From NCBI GenBank assembly GCA_017617235.1, contig JAFZWQ010000040.1, positions 1 to 64,000 of the forward strand: DNA of 64,000 nt, read 5' to 3'. Below, piece by piece: positions 16,864-24,505 of this stretch; positions within the stretch are counted from its first letter, which is position 1; every line of letters starts with the position of its first letter. Below the pieces are notes generated by a model. It did no database searches. It had not been told where the DNA came from and saw only the letters and a program-made list of their open reading frames with translations. Origin of the DNA: Bacteroidaceae bacterium (GTDB lineage Bacteria > Bacteroidota > Bacteroidia > Bacteroidales > Bacteroidaceae). The translations under genes were made by a program, and so were the position numbers.

Positions 16864-19215
16864 ATGAAACTAAGTGAGCTAAAGATTGGACAGTCGGCCC
16901 GCATAGAATCTGTGGGCGGAGAAGGTGCTTTACGCCAGCATTTGCTGGACATGGGCGTGATACCTGGGTGCGAGGTTACCCTGATAAAGTTTGCCCCCAT
17001 GGGCGACCCTATGGAGTTGCGCATTCGCGGTTACGAATTGACGCTTCGTCTGGCTGAGGCCAAGGAGATAGAGGTAACCGAAGGCGCAGGACAATCTTCC
17101 GATACCGAATCCCAGCGCATCGAGCCGGTAATTGTGGGTCAGCAGGAACACCCGGGTTTGGGTGAAGGTGGCCACTATCACGAGGAATCGGCCGATGCCC
17201 ATACCCAACCGTTGCCTGCTGGACAGCGTATCACCTTTGCCTTGGCTGGTAATCAGAATTGCGGAAAGACCACACTCTTCAACCAGCTGACGGGTGCCAA
17301 CCAGCATGTGGGAAACTTCCCGGGTGTCACCGTCGAACATAAATACGGAAGCATCAAGGGCTATCCCGAGGTTCAGGTCATCGACCTGCCTGGCATCTAC
17401 AGCCTGTCGCCCTATACGAGCGAGGAGGTGGTCAGCCGCCGCTATATCCTGGACGAGCATCCTACGGCCATCATCAATATTGTCGATGCCACCAATATCG
17501 AGCGCAACCTTTATCTCACGCTACAACTGATGGAATTGGGCGTGCCCATGGTTGTGGCGCTGAACATGATGGACGAACTGAAGGCCAACGGGGGAACGGT
17601 GCGTATCAACCGCATGGAGGCCCTCTTGGGTGTGCCCGTTGTGCCCATTTCGGCCATGAAGAACGAGGGTGTCGATGAATTGATTGAACATGCCCTGCAC
17701 ATTGCCCGTTATCAGGAACGTCCCTTGCGGCAGGACTTCTGCCATCCCGACGACCATGGAGGTGCTGTCCATCGTTGCCTGCATGCCATCATGCACCTTA
17801 CCGAGGACCATTGTCAGCAAGCTGGCATTCCTAGTCGTTTTGCTGCCTGCAAGTTGGTGGAAGGTGATGCGATGGTGGAAAAGGCTTTGAACCTGACACA
17901 GAATGAACGCGAGACGCTGGAACACATCCTCTGCCAAATGGAGGAGGAACGCGGATTGGACCGTCAGGCGGCCATTGCCGATATGCGCTTCTCGTTCATT
18001 GAACGTGTTACCAGTCGTGCTGTCGTAAAGCCTCAGGAGAGCCGCGAACATCGTCGCAGCCAGCGTATCGACCGCATTCTTACGGGTCGCTGGACTGCTC
18101 TTCCCTCTTTCATCGTTATCATGGGACTGGTGTTTTACCTTACGTTCAGCACCGTTGGCGTGTGGCTCCAGGATTTGTTCCAGGCGGGCATCGACTGGTT
18201 CACGGAGGTCAGCGACCAGGCCCTCACCCGTTGGGATATCGCTCCCACCGTCCATTCGCTCATCATCGATGGCATCTATAATGGTGTGGGCACCGTGTTG
18301 GTGTTCCTGCCCCTCATCGTCTGCCTGTTCTTCTTCCTCAGTATGCTCGAGGACACGGGCTACATGGCTCGCATAGCCTTTGTTATGGACAAACTATTGC
18401 GCCGGTTGGGACTTTCGGGTCGCAGCATCGTTCCCTTGTTGGTGGGCTTCGGCTGTTCTGTGCCCAGCGTTATGGCCAGTCGTACTCTGCCCAGCGAACG
18501 CGACCGTCGCATGACCATCCTCCTGACTCCCTTCATGTCCTGTACGGCCAAGATTCCCATCTATGCCTTCTTTGCGGCAGCCTTCTTCCCCCGCTATGCT
18601 GGGTTGGTAATGGCCTCGCTCTATGCCATCGGCATTGTGGTGGGCATTGTGGTGGCGTTGGTGCTGAAGCGTACCCTGTTCCGTGGCGAGCCAGTTCCGT
18701 TCGTCATGGAGCTCCCTAACTATCGTTTGCCGTTGGCAAAGAACGTGTTGCGACTGCTGTGGGACAAGGCGCGCGACTTCCTGCAGCGGGCCTTCACGGT
18801 CATCTTCCTGGCCAGCATCGTGGTGTGGTTCCTTCAGACTTTCGACTTCCACATGCAGATGGTCAGCGATGCCCACGATTCTATGTTGGCTCAGGTGGCA
18901 GGCCTGATTGCCCCTCTGTTCCAACCCCTCGGATTGGGCGACTGGCGCATCGTGACGGCACTCGTCAGCGGTTTCATGGCCAAGGAGACGGTGGTCAGCA
19001 CCTTGGGTGCCCTGTTTGGCGAAGTTGCCCTCACCACCATCTTCACTCCCGTGGCCATCTTTGCTTTGCTGGTCTTCTGCCTGCTCTACACGCCTTGTGT
19101 GGCTGCCATTGCCACCATTCGTCGCGAACTGGGAGGCCGCTGGGCCGCCTTCGTCGTCGTGCTGCAATGCCTCATCGCGTGGCTTTGTGCATTTGCCGTA
19201 ACCCTCTTGTGCTAA
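16864..19215 (+). CDS. feoB: Ferrous iron transporter, FeoA-FeoB fusion
   Basis: Inner-membrane Fe(II) uptake, 783 residues. Residues 1-72 are a FeoA SH3-like domain (LSELKIGQSARIE ... HLLDMGVIPG). A His/Glu-rich linker (about 92-116) leads to the G domain: G1 GNQNCGKTT (129-137), G2 NFPGVTVE, G3 DLPG (174-177), G4 NMMD. The membrane part has two Gate modules with conserved cysteines (LLVGFGCSVPSVMASRTL and SCTAKIPIYAFFAAAFF). ATG 16864 is chosen over an upstream in-frame start because the -7 box lies between them. The FeoA-FeoB fusion is usual for Bacteroidota. A small Cys-rich gene follows after 4 nt. Confidence 0.96.
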   Translation: MKLSELKIGQSARIESVGGEGALRQHLLDMGVIPGCEVTLIKFAPMGDPMELRIRGYELTLRLAEAKEIEVTEGAGQSSDTESQRIEPVIVGQQEHPGLGEGGHYHEESADAHTQPLPAGQRITFALAGNQNCGKTTLFNQLTGANQHVGNFPGVTVEHKYGSIKGYPEVQVIDLPGIYSLSPYTSEEVVSRRYILDEHPTAIINIVDATNIERNLYLTLQLMELGVPMVVALNMMDELKANGGTVRINRMEALLGVPVVPISAMKNEGVDELIEHALHIARYQERPLRQDFCHPDDHGGAVHRCLHAIMHLTEDHCQQAGIPSRFAACKLVEGDAMVEKALNLTQNERETLEHILCQMEEERGLDRQAAIADMRFSFIERVTSRAVVKPQESREHRRSQRIDRILTGRWTALPSFIVIMGLVFYLTFSTVGVWLQDLFQAGIDWFTEVSDQALTRWDIAPTVHSLIIDGIYNGVGTVLVFLPLIVCLFFFLSMLEDTGYMARIAFVMDKLLRRLGLSGRSIVPLLVGFGCSVPSVMASRTLPSERDRRMTILLTPFMSCTAKIPIYAFFAAAFFPRYAGLVMASLYAIGIVVGIVVALVLKRTLFRGEPVPFVMELPNYRLPLAKNVLRLLWDKARDFLQRAFTVIFLASIVVWFLQTFDFHMQMVSDAHDSMLAQVAGLIAPLFQPLGLGDWRIVTALVSGFMAKETVVSTLGALFGEVALTTIFTPVAIFALLVFCLLYTPCVAAIATIRRELGGRWAAFVVVLQCLIAWLCAFAVTLLC

Positions 19216-19219
19216 GCCT

Positions 19220-19378
19220 ATGAATCTCCAGAGCATCCTCCTGTTGGCCATCGTCGCCATCGTTTTCCTTTTCGTAGGTTACCGTTATGTAAAGCGGCAG
19301 CGAAACAACCCTGGTTGCGGCAACTGCAACTGCGACTGCTCCTGCTCCTCCACTTGCCACAACTGCCCCGGCTGCTAA
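19220..19378 (+). CDS. FeoB-associated Cys-rich membrane mini-protein
   Basis: A 52-residue protein starting 4 nt after the feoB stop. The N-terminal helix (LLLAIVAIVFLFVGYRYV) spans the membrane, followed by a basic KRQR stretch. The C-terminal about 22 residues hold eight cysteines (GCGNCNCDCSCSS, then CHNCPGC). This layout matches the FeoB-associated Cys-rich membrane protein family encoded next to feoB in many Bacteroidota. A role in handing on or sensing Fe(II), analogous to FeoC, is commonly assumed but unproven. It is co-transcribed with feoB by position. Confidence 0.88.
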   Translation: MNLQSILLLAIVAIVFLFVGYRYVKRQRNNPGCGNCNCDCSCSSTCHNCPGC

Positions 19379-19389
19379 CCTCTCCCAAT

Positions 19390-19463
19390 TAGAGATTTAG
19401 AGATTTAGAGGTTTAATTCTTCACTCTTCACTGGCTTTCGCCCTTAGCCTTTAGCCATTATTC
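19390..19463. repeat. Composite short tandem repeats after feoB
   Basis: Three unit types follow one another: AGAGATTT (19390-19411), TTCTTCACTC (19416-19430) and CCTTAGCCTTTAGCC (19441-19458). The same types recur at 49264-49413, and the last one recurs inside the Nudix gene. Confidence 0.75.
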
Positions 19464-19489
19464 GTTTGTCAAGGCGACACGTCGCTGCT

Positions 19490-19513
19490 CTTGACACACA
19501 GCTGTGTGACAAG
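19490..19513. repeat. 24-nt near-perfect palindrome, copy 1
   Basis: CTTGACACACAG paired with CTGTGTGACAAG, with one mismatched pair. A close relative (CTTGTCACACA/TGTGTGTCAAG) lies at 58752-58773. Just upstream, GCGACACGTCGC adds a second small hairpin. Confidence 0.75.
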
Positions 19514-19515
19514 CC

Positions 19516-19583
19516 AAGCGATACTATCCCTACCCACGGAGCGATACTATTCCTATGCACGGAGCGTTACTATCCCTACCCGC
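19516..19583. repeat. Three tandem copies of a 23-nt repeat
   Basis: Units starting at 19516, 19538 and 19561 share GGAGCGNTACTATCCCTACC with a few substitutions. There are no spacers, so it is not a CRISPR array. They are followed by hairpins AGCGTTGCAACGCT (19586-19599) and AGCGT-TGAG-ACGCT (19608-19621). Confidence 0.75.
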
Positions 19584-19650
19584 CTAGCGTTGCAACGCTC
19601 CGCCCCTAGCGTTGAGACGCTGGTCGCAGCAGACGGGAAGATGGGGTACG

Positions 19651-19770
19651 AAGTTAAGAAGTTAATAAGTTAAGAAGTTAATATTTTTAGTGCACATTCT
19701 AAAAATATAGTATAATAAAGTAAAATGTAATGAAATTCTTAATATCTTAACTTCTTAACTTCTTAACTTC
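19651..19770. repeat. Large inverted repeat of AAGTTAAG units with an inner hairpin
   Basis: The left arm 19651-19683 (AAGTTAAGAAGTTAATAAG...) is complementary to the right arm 19735-19770 (CTTAACTTCTTAACTTC). Between them ATATTTTTAG (19681-19690) pairs perfectly with CTAAAAATAT (19699-19708). No gene is seen here. It may be a terminator for the feo operon or a repeat-derived cruciform. Confidence 0.65.
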
Positions 19771-20014
19771 ACTTGTTTTTCCCACTTATTCGTAACTCGG
19801 AAGGAAAGCTACTTTAACTTCGTTGAAGATACGCTGCACCTCGACAATGCAAAATAATGTAGCTACTGCTATGCAGTATAATGGCTTTGGGCCATTCCAT
19901 TACGTCTTTGTGTCAGAAAAATCATATCGTAACTATGTTATTCTTTCACAAAAACGTAATTTTTGCTCCGTTTATTTTGTATTGTGCTCGGTTTGCAGTA
20001 TCTTTTACCTACGG

Positions 20015-20081
20015 TTTTAGATACTCACGCTCAGAAAACTGCAAATAAATTTGCGTATTCGTTCACTTAATCGTATCTTTG
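20015..20081 (+). promoter_or_regulatory. Dispersed palindromic promoter repeat, copy 1
   Basis: A 67-nt element running from TTTTAGATACTCACGCTC through the inverted repeat GCAAATAAATTTGC to the -7 box TATCTTTG (20074-20081). A near-identical 68-nt copy is at 48522-48589; minus-strand copies are at 24287-24340 and, partially, 40449-40480. It should start the structured RNA that follows. Confidence 0.7.
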
Positions 20082-20086
20082 TCGCG

Positions 20087-20262
20087 AATACTCGGCGGAG
20101 TATTTCATTTATTTGCTCAAATCTCTGACACGAACTAGCACCTCGCAAGAGACTTAACGAGCAAACCCATACATGTTAGAGTGTGCGCTTAGCGTAGGCT
20201 TTAGCTGTAATGTATGGAGGTTGTGCTAGACCTGTGTCAGAGTATGGCGAGGGTCTACGCTT
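20087..20262 (+). ncRNA. Strongly structured RNA, candidate leader or small RNA
   Basis: It starts 6 nt after a -7 box. Perfect helices seen by eye: AATACTC/GAGTATT with a 4-nt loop (20087-20104); a long-range closing helix CTCTGACAC (20123-20131) with GTGTCAGAG (20234-20242), continued by TAGCAC (20136-20141) with GTGCTA (20223-20228). Enclosed in it are CTCG/CGAG (20142-20161) and CCATACAT (20167-20174) with ATGTATGG (20210-20217). A weak GCG...CGC stem plus TTTTT (20247-20265) could end it. I cannot match it to a known class (6S, SRP, RNase P and tmRNA considered). The secreted-protein gene at 20340 follows, so it may be that gene's 5' leader. Confidence 0.6.
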
Positions 20263-20339
20263 TTTCTGTGTCCACAGGCGTTCACGGATTAGGCGTTGGC
20301 TAATAAAAAAGAAATTATTAACCAACTAACTAATAAATT

Positions 20340-22640
20340 ATGAAAAAACTTCTTCTCCTCCTCTTCACCCTCCTCATCGGCGTCAGTTCCTCGTGGGCAG
20401 ATGAGACATGGACATCTGGCGTAGCGTCTGGAAATGTTGGTGGACAAGGGAACTATTATTCTAACGTTTGGTATTTAAAATTGACAGTCCCGAACTCACC
20501 AGATGTATTTTTTGATTCTTTTACATTAGGTCATGCTTCGGATGGTAGTGACACAAGCGAGACTACATATCTTGCTTTCACTTACAGCATTTTTGCAAGT
20601 GCAGATAATCATAAAGCAAATGAATTCATAGCCATCTCCAATAATAGTATTACTGGTGTCTGCAGTGCTACGGCTAATGAATTTTCTTATTCTTTTACAG
20701 ACAAAGTAAGATTGAATGGTAATGAAACAGTATATGTCTGTTTTGTCAAAAAAAATGCGGATGGTACTTACAGCCTTCAAAAGCGAGGGCTGGCAGTAAA
20801 AAAGACTTCAGATTTCGGTAGTTTATACATTGCTAAATCTAACACGTACACAACTACTATCGGTGGTGCCATTACAACCTACCAATGTTATTATACTTGT
20901 ACCTATACAACGACCTATTCATATCCACAGGCTTCTGAGGATAATTATTTTCTGTGGTCTGGTATAAACAATGCAGATAAGACATCTGGTGGCAAAATCG
21001 GTGCATGGTTTATGAAATATACCGCACCAGGCACTTATGATGGCAAATTAATCCAATTTGATCAATTCTCTCTGAGCCTAAGAAATGATGCCATTGAACA
21101 ATACTCTCATTTGTTATTCTGCAAGGATCTACTGACAGGCCCTGGAGTGACAACAGATACAGAGTTTTCACCATCGCGTTTTGCCGCCATTTCTACTAAC
21201 TCGGTTCCTACTGCGAACTATGGCAAGGTCTTTACATTTACATTTGACGAAAATTCGTATTTGGAATGTGGCGTAACATATTATATCTATATGGGTATAG
21301 AGAAAGACGGGAATTACTGTTTACGTAAATATGGCCTTTACATCAAAACAGGTGCATCTGATTCAGGATTCACTCTTAATTCCACCGATGCAATCACGTG
21401 TAATACAGAAAGTGTCCAAAATACTTGGCAGCCGATATACTATTCAAGCAAATGCACGTTCTTAGATTTAAATAGTGCCTATGCAAATGTACAAACTTGG
21501 TCTGGAACGACTTTGGGGAAATATAGTAATCCCTCTTACACATCTGATGAGGTTCTTGCTGCTTTGAGTGATGCAAATACCAACTTTATCGCGTCTAACT
21601 CAAACGTAATGCTATCATACAGAACACTTTTAGACATAGCTGATGGCTGGACACTTAATATGCCATCTGCTCCCTGCTTCCTTCGCATTCAGAGCACACA
21701 GGGTTCAAAAGCATATTTGAAAGGCGTGGATTCTGGAACATTGAAGTTCACCACCACAAAGGATAAAGAAACTATTTTCCTTTTGGATGAAACAGGAAAG
21801 CTTATTTCATACTCAAAGGGTTTGCGTTGTAAAGATGTGAATGATGTTGCTGCTTATGATGAAACTCCTGATTATTGTACATATACCATAGGGGAAGCTG
21901 TCAATCAGGCTACAGGTAAATATAGTATTATGTCAGAATACAACGATGGGTCTGTACAGACATACTATCTGCGCAGTTCAGGAGAAGATGATAGCGATGC
22001 AGGTCGCAATACAGATAATTCTAGTTACTATGCTCAAAATACATTTAATCTAGAAGCAGTTGAATCTCTGCCTGTATCCATTTCTTCAGCCAAATATGCA
22101 ACGTTGAGTTCACCTGTGGCCTTGGATGTTCCAGATGGTGTGAAGGCATATAAGGGTACAATCGAGGGAAGTGCGCTGAAATTAACCCGTATTGATCCCA
22201 CCATTCCAGCTAATACGCCAGTTGTATTGTATGCAGAAGAAGCGGATGGAACAACATATAACTTCCCAATTCATTCTGGTGCAGTAGATGCAGTGGGAGA
22301 AAATGCATTATCTGGCACAACAGCTGCAATTGCACGTCCAGAGCAATCGGCTACTGCTACAATCCTGACATTGCAAAATGGTGGTAATGGCGTTGGATTC
22401 TACTACTTTATAGGAGAAACGCTTGGTGGATTTAAGGCATATATGTCAATTGATACGACCAAGATGCCTACATCGGTTAAAGGCTTGACTTTCCAATTCG
22501 AAGATACAGATGGTATAACTACATTCTTGAATCCCAGTGTCGAGAAAGTTGAAGCCATCTATAATATAGCTGGTCAGCGCGTATCAAAGGCTACTCGCGG
22601 ATTGTACATTGTAAATGGACGTAAAGTCATGGTTAAATGA
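20340..22640 (+). CDS. Secreted protein with two tandem repeats and Prevotella-type C-terminal sorting-like tail
   Basis: A 766-residue exported protein with a signal peptide ending SSSWA. Two homologous modules follow: about residues 22-185 (WYLKLTVPNSPDVFFDSFTL ... TYSLQKRGLAVKKTSD) and about 200-375 (AWFMKYTAPGTYDGKLIQFD ... NYCLRKYGLYIKTGASD). A mixed region (about 385-640) precedes the end YNIAGQRVSKATRGLYIVNG-RKVMVK, the tail seen on many Prevotella secreted proteins. It is probably a sorting or attachment signal (type IX-like; inference). Its base composition is visibly more A/T-rich than its neighbours, suggesting transfer or relaxed selection. It lies behind the structured RNA; a small MKKTYI-type gene follows 45 nt later. 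Function unknown. Confidence 0.85.
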   Translation: MKKLLLLLFTLLIGVSSSWADETWTSGVASGNVGGQGNYYSNVWYLKLTVPNSPDVFFDSFTLGHASDGSDTSETTYLAFTYSIFASADNHKANEFIAISNNSITGVCSATANEFSYSFTDKVRLNGNETVYVCFVKKNADGTYSLQKRGLAVKKTSDFGSLYIAKSNTYTTTIGGAITTYQCYYTCTYTTTYSYPQASEDNYFLWSGINNADKTSGGKIGAWFMKYTAPGTYDGKLIQFDQFSLSLRNDAIEQYSHLLFCKDLLTGPGVTTDTEFSPSRFAAISTNSVPTANYGKVFTFTFDENSYLECGVTYYIYMGIEKDGNYCLRKYGLYIKTGASDSGFTLNSTDAITCNTESVQNTWQPIYYSSKCTFLDLNSAYANVQTWSGTTLGKYSNPSYTSDEVLAALSDANTNFIASNSNVMLSYRTLLDIADGWTLNMPSAPCFLRIQSTQGSKAYLKGVDSGTLKFTTTKDKETIFLLDETGKLISYSKGLRCKDVNDVAAYDETPDYCTYTIGEAVNQATGKYSIMSEYNDGSVQTYYLRSSGEDDSDAGRNTDNSSYYAQNTFNLEAVESLPVSISSAKYATLSSPVALDVPDGVKAYKGTIEGSALKLTRIDPTIPANTPVVLYAEEADGTTYNFPIHSGAVDAVGENALSGTTAAIARPEQSATATILTLQNGGNGVGFYYFIGETLGGFKAYMSIDTTKMPTSVKGLTFQFEDTDGITTFLNPSVEKVEAIYNIAGQRVSKATRGLYIVNGRKVMVK

Positions 22641-22685
22641 GAGTATAAGTAATCGTATTTTCTAACCGTTTAATAAGTAAGTATT

Positions 22686-22868
22686 ATGAAAAAGACATAT
22701 ATCAACCCTCAAACGCTTGTAATCAAAGTTACGCCTACAAGTATAATAAATACATCTCCGACCTCTGTACAGATGAACTGGGATTCTGAAAATGGAGGTT
22801 CTGTTCAAATGACCAAAGAGGATAATAGTTGGGATGTGTGGGGAGATGATGATTTTAGGGACGAGTAG
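22686..22868 (+). CDS. MKKTYI-type Prevotella mini-protein
   Basis: A 60-residue protein beginning MKKTYINPQTLVIKV and ending in an acidic/aromatic tail, SWDVWGDDDFRDE. This layout (basic start, a beta strand with V/I, a Ser/Thr-rich middle, a W/D/E tail) is one I recognise as recurrent among unnamed short Prevotella proteins, often beside secreted-protein genes. There is no typical signal peptide or membrane helix. It is co-directional with the secreted protein at 20340 and probably in the same transcript; a terminator follows at 22969-22996. Function unknown. A precursor peptide or an assembly partner of the upstream secreted protein are both open possibilities. Confidence 0.75.
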   Translation: MKKTYINPQTLVIKVTPTSIINTSPTSVQMNWDSENGGSVQMTKEDNSWDVWGDDDFRDE

Positions 22869-22885
22869 GCGTCCGTAGCGATATG

Positions 22886-22906
22886 GCAGCGGCGAAAGGC
22901 CGCTGC
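22886..22906. other. GC-rich hairpin after the mini-protein gene
   Basis: GCAGCGGC (22886-22893) pairs with GCCGCTGC (22899-22906) over a GAAAG loop. No T-run follows, so it may stabilise the mRNA 3' end rather than terminate. Confidence 0.6.
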
Positions 22907-22968
22907 ACACCCCGCAACGCTGCACTATGATGGTGACAGAGTTGTAATAGTATAATTTAGTTAGCTGG

Positions 22969-22996
22969 GAGAGCTGGGCTGTGAAGCCCGGCTCTC
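22969..22996 (+). terminator. Terminator of the secreted-protein/mini-protein operon
   Basis: GAGAGCTGGGCT paired with AGCCCGGCTCTC over a GTGA loop (one G-U pair), followed by TTCTTCT. Confidence 0.75.
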
Positions 22997-23081
22997 TTCT
23001 TCTACCCTTCGGGTAAGTGTAAATAAAAGGGATATCGGAAAATAATCAGGACTTTTCTGCTTGACTGAACGATTTATTCAC

Positions 23082-23089
23082 TATATTTG
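23082..23089 (+). promoter_or_regulatory. -7 box TATATTTG for the thioesterase gene
   Basis: TAnnTTTG with a TTG (23061-23063) about 18 nt upstream. The leader to ATG 23110 is about 15 nt. Confidence 0.6.
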
Positions 23090-23109
23090 TGGGCAGAAAA
23101 TGATTTTGT

Positions 23110-23475
23110 ATGGTAGGATTGAAACACACAAGCGAGTTGACGGTGACGGATGCTGTGACTGCTATTGAGGTGGGCTCTGGTGATATGCCGGTTTTGGCCA
23201 CTCCGATAATGATGGCCCTGATGGAGAATGCCGCCATGCTGGCCGTCAAGGACGAATTGCCGGAAGGTTGCACGACGGTTGGCGGGCACATTGAATCGTC
23301 CCATCTGAGACCCTCGAAGATAGGGGATGTGGTGAGAGCAGAAGCCGAGGTGACGAAGGTTGACGGAAAGAAGATAACATTCAAGGTGTCTGCCTACTGC
23401 GGAAATACGCTAATTGGTGAGGGTACACATCTGAGATTCGTCGTGGATAGAGAGAAGTTCTTGTCAAAACTATAA
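23110..23475 (+). CDS. Hotdog-fold thioesterase, FlK-like
   Basis: A 121-residue single hotdog domain. MENAAMLAVKDELPEG, TTVGGHIESSHLRPSKIGD and the C-terminal IGEGTHLRFVVDREKF are characteristic of the fluoroacetyl-CoA thioesterase-like group, which hydrolyses small acyl-CoA esters; the real substrate is unknown. In this family the helix residues near E39/N40 and the HIESSH segment line the active site. The gene has its own promoter and is followed 10 nt later by the start of a decayed permease gene, suggesting they were once co-transcribed. Confidence 0.85.
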   Translation: MVGLKHTSELTVTDAVTAIEVGSGDMPVLATPIMMALMENAAMLAVKDELPEGCTTVGGHIESSHLRPSKIGDVVRAEAEVTKVDGKKITFKVSAYCGNTLIGEGTHLRFVVDREKFLSKL

Positions 23476-23485
23476 TATAGCAATC

Positions 23486-23907
23486 ATGAAAAAGGCATTT
23501 GAAAAGTTATTTGGTTTCGACGCCCAAAAGCACAGCGTCCGCACAGAGATTTTGGCGGTCGAACGGGTTTGACGGCCTTTTCTACTGCTGTTTGTTTCGC
23601 ATTGGCTTTGTTCTTCAGTCCGCTCTTCCTGGCTATTCCCAGTGCTGCTACGGCTCCGGCCCTCATTATTGTGGGAGTGATGATGATGTCCGTCGTTGCC
23701 CGCATTCAGTGGGACGACTACTGCAAGGCCATTCCTGCATTCCTTACCATTCTCATCATGCCGTTAGCTTACAGCATCAGCGATGGCATCCTCATAGGTG
23801 TCATCTCGTATGTAGCCTGTCATGTTGTGGCCGGAAAGTTCAGAGAAATCTCTATGACAATGTGGATTTTGGCAGTACTGTTCGTCTGCAAATACATCTT
23901 TATATAG
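23486..23907 (+). pseudogene. Remnant of an NCS2 (AzgA-type) purine permease, internal deletion
   Basis: An intact start (MKKAFEKLFGFDAQKHSVRT) is the normal N-terminus of AzgA/PbuG-type nucleobase permeases. After EI the frame runs into a stop (TGA, 23570-23572). From the junction near 23547, another frame carries the family C-terminus: GGRTGLTAFSTAVCFALALF, PSAATAPALIIVGVMMM, ACHVVAGKFREI, ending at 23907. About 300 internal codons of a roughly 430-residue protein are missing and the halves are out of frame. It is therefore a deletion pseudogene. It lies convergent with the MerR gene with only 10 nt between. Confidence 0.85.
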
Positions 23908-23917
23908 AGATATACGC

Positions 23918-24265
23918 TTAGGCGAGGGAGTCGAGTTCGCGACGAAGGGAAACGAGCTCGGCACGGATATCCTGAAGATGCTCGATAAGGTCGGTGGTGT
24001 TGTTTTCGTTGTTGCGGTTCTTGGCAACGGCCTCGCGAACAGCTGACAGTTTCATGCCACGCACCTTAACCATATTGTGGATAATACGGATTTCCTCGAT
24101 ATCCTCGATGGAATACTGACGGACATTGCGACCCGATTTGCGAGGCTGGATGCTGGGGAACTCTGTTTCCCAATAGCGGAGCAGGGTTGGGGCAACACCG
24201 AACATCTTGGCAACTTCGCCAATGGAGTAGTACTTTTTCAGGTTCTTGTCGAGGTTTAGTGACAT
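23918..24265 (-). CDS. MerR-family transcriptional regulator
   Basis: A 115-residue protein. The winged helix-turn-helix YYSIGEVAKMFGVAPTLLRY-WETEF and the following wing (GRNVRQYSIEDIEEI) are typical of MerR regulators. A C-terminal coiled coil (LIEHLQDIRAELVSLRRELD) supplies dimerisation; no Cys or ligand domain is seen. The first in-frame codon upstream is TTG at 24289, but ATG 24265 fits better with the -7 box at 24287-24294 (leader about 17 nt). Similar short MerR proteins sit alone in many Bacteroidota genomes; the target genes are unknown. Confidence 0.9.
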   Translation of the reverse strand: MSLNLDKNLKKYYSIGEVAKMFGVAPTLLRYWETEFPSIQPRKSGRNVRQYSIEDIEEIRIIHNMVKVRGMKLSAVREAVAKNRNNENNTTDLIEHLQDIRAELVSLRRELDSLA

Positions 24266-24286
24266 AGGTCTTGCATTCTTTGCTTG

Positions 24287-24340
24287 CAAAGTTACGAATA
24301 AGTGAGCGAAAACGCAAATAAATTTGCAGTTTTCTTGCCC
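24287..24340 (-). promoter_or_regulatory. Dispersed palindromic promoter repeat, copy 3, driving the MerR gene
   Basis: On the minus strand: AGAAAACTGC, then GCAAATAAATTTGC, then TCGCTCACTTATTCG, ending in the -7 box TAACTTTG (24287-24294). It matches the elements at 20015 and 48522. TTTGCAAGCAAA spans box and start site. Confidence 0.7.
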
Positions 24341-24420
24341 CGTTTAGCTCTGCAAGCGTAGGCCTTTGGCCGTCCGATTACCGAGCGAAAGTAACTTAGA
24401 CGAAGTCAAAGATGCCAAAT

Positions 24421-24460
24421 AAAGTGAAAAGTGAAAAGTGAAAAATTATTTGTAACTTTG
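24421..24460 (+). promoter_or_regulatory. A/T repeat tract abutting the -7 box TAACTTTG of alaS
   Basis: Three AAAGTGA units (24421-24447) run into ATTATTTG and then the box at 24453-24460. The leader to ATG 24506 is about 40 nt. TTTGCACGCAAA spans the start site. Confidence 0.65.
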
Positions 24461-24505
24461 CACGCAAAATTAATAAATCATTAAAAATTTAAATCCTAAA
24501 ATCGT

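Noticed and set aside
19516-19583. CRISPR-like direct repeats
   Set aside because: The 23-nt units are tandem without spacers, diverged, and no cas gene is present.
19491-20020. Short open frames in the gap after feoB
   Set aside because: They run through tandem repeats and palindromes with no protein-like pattern and no start signal.
20087-20262. 6S RNA identity for the structured RNA
   Set aside because: Length is similar, but it has a branched fold with an enclosed side hairpin rather than one long helix with a central bubble.
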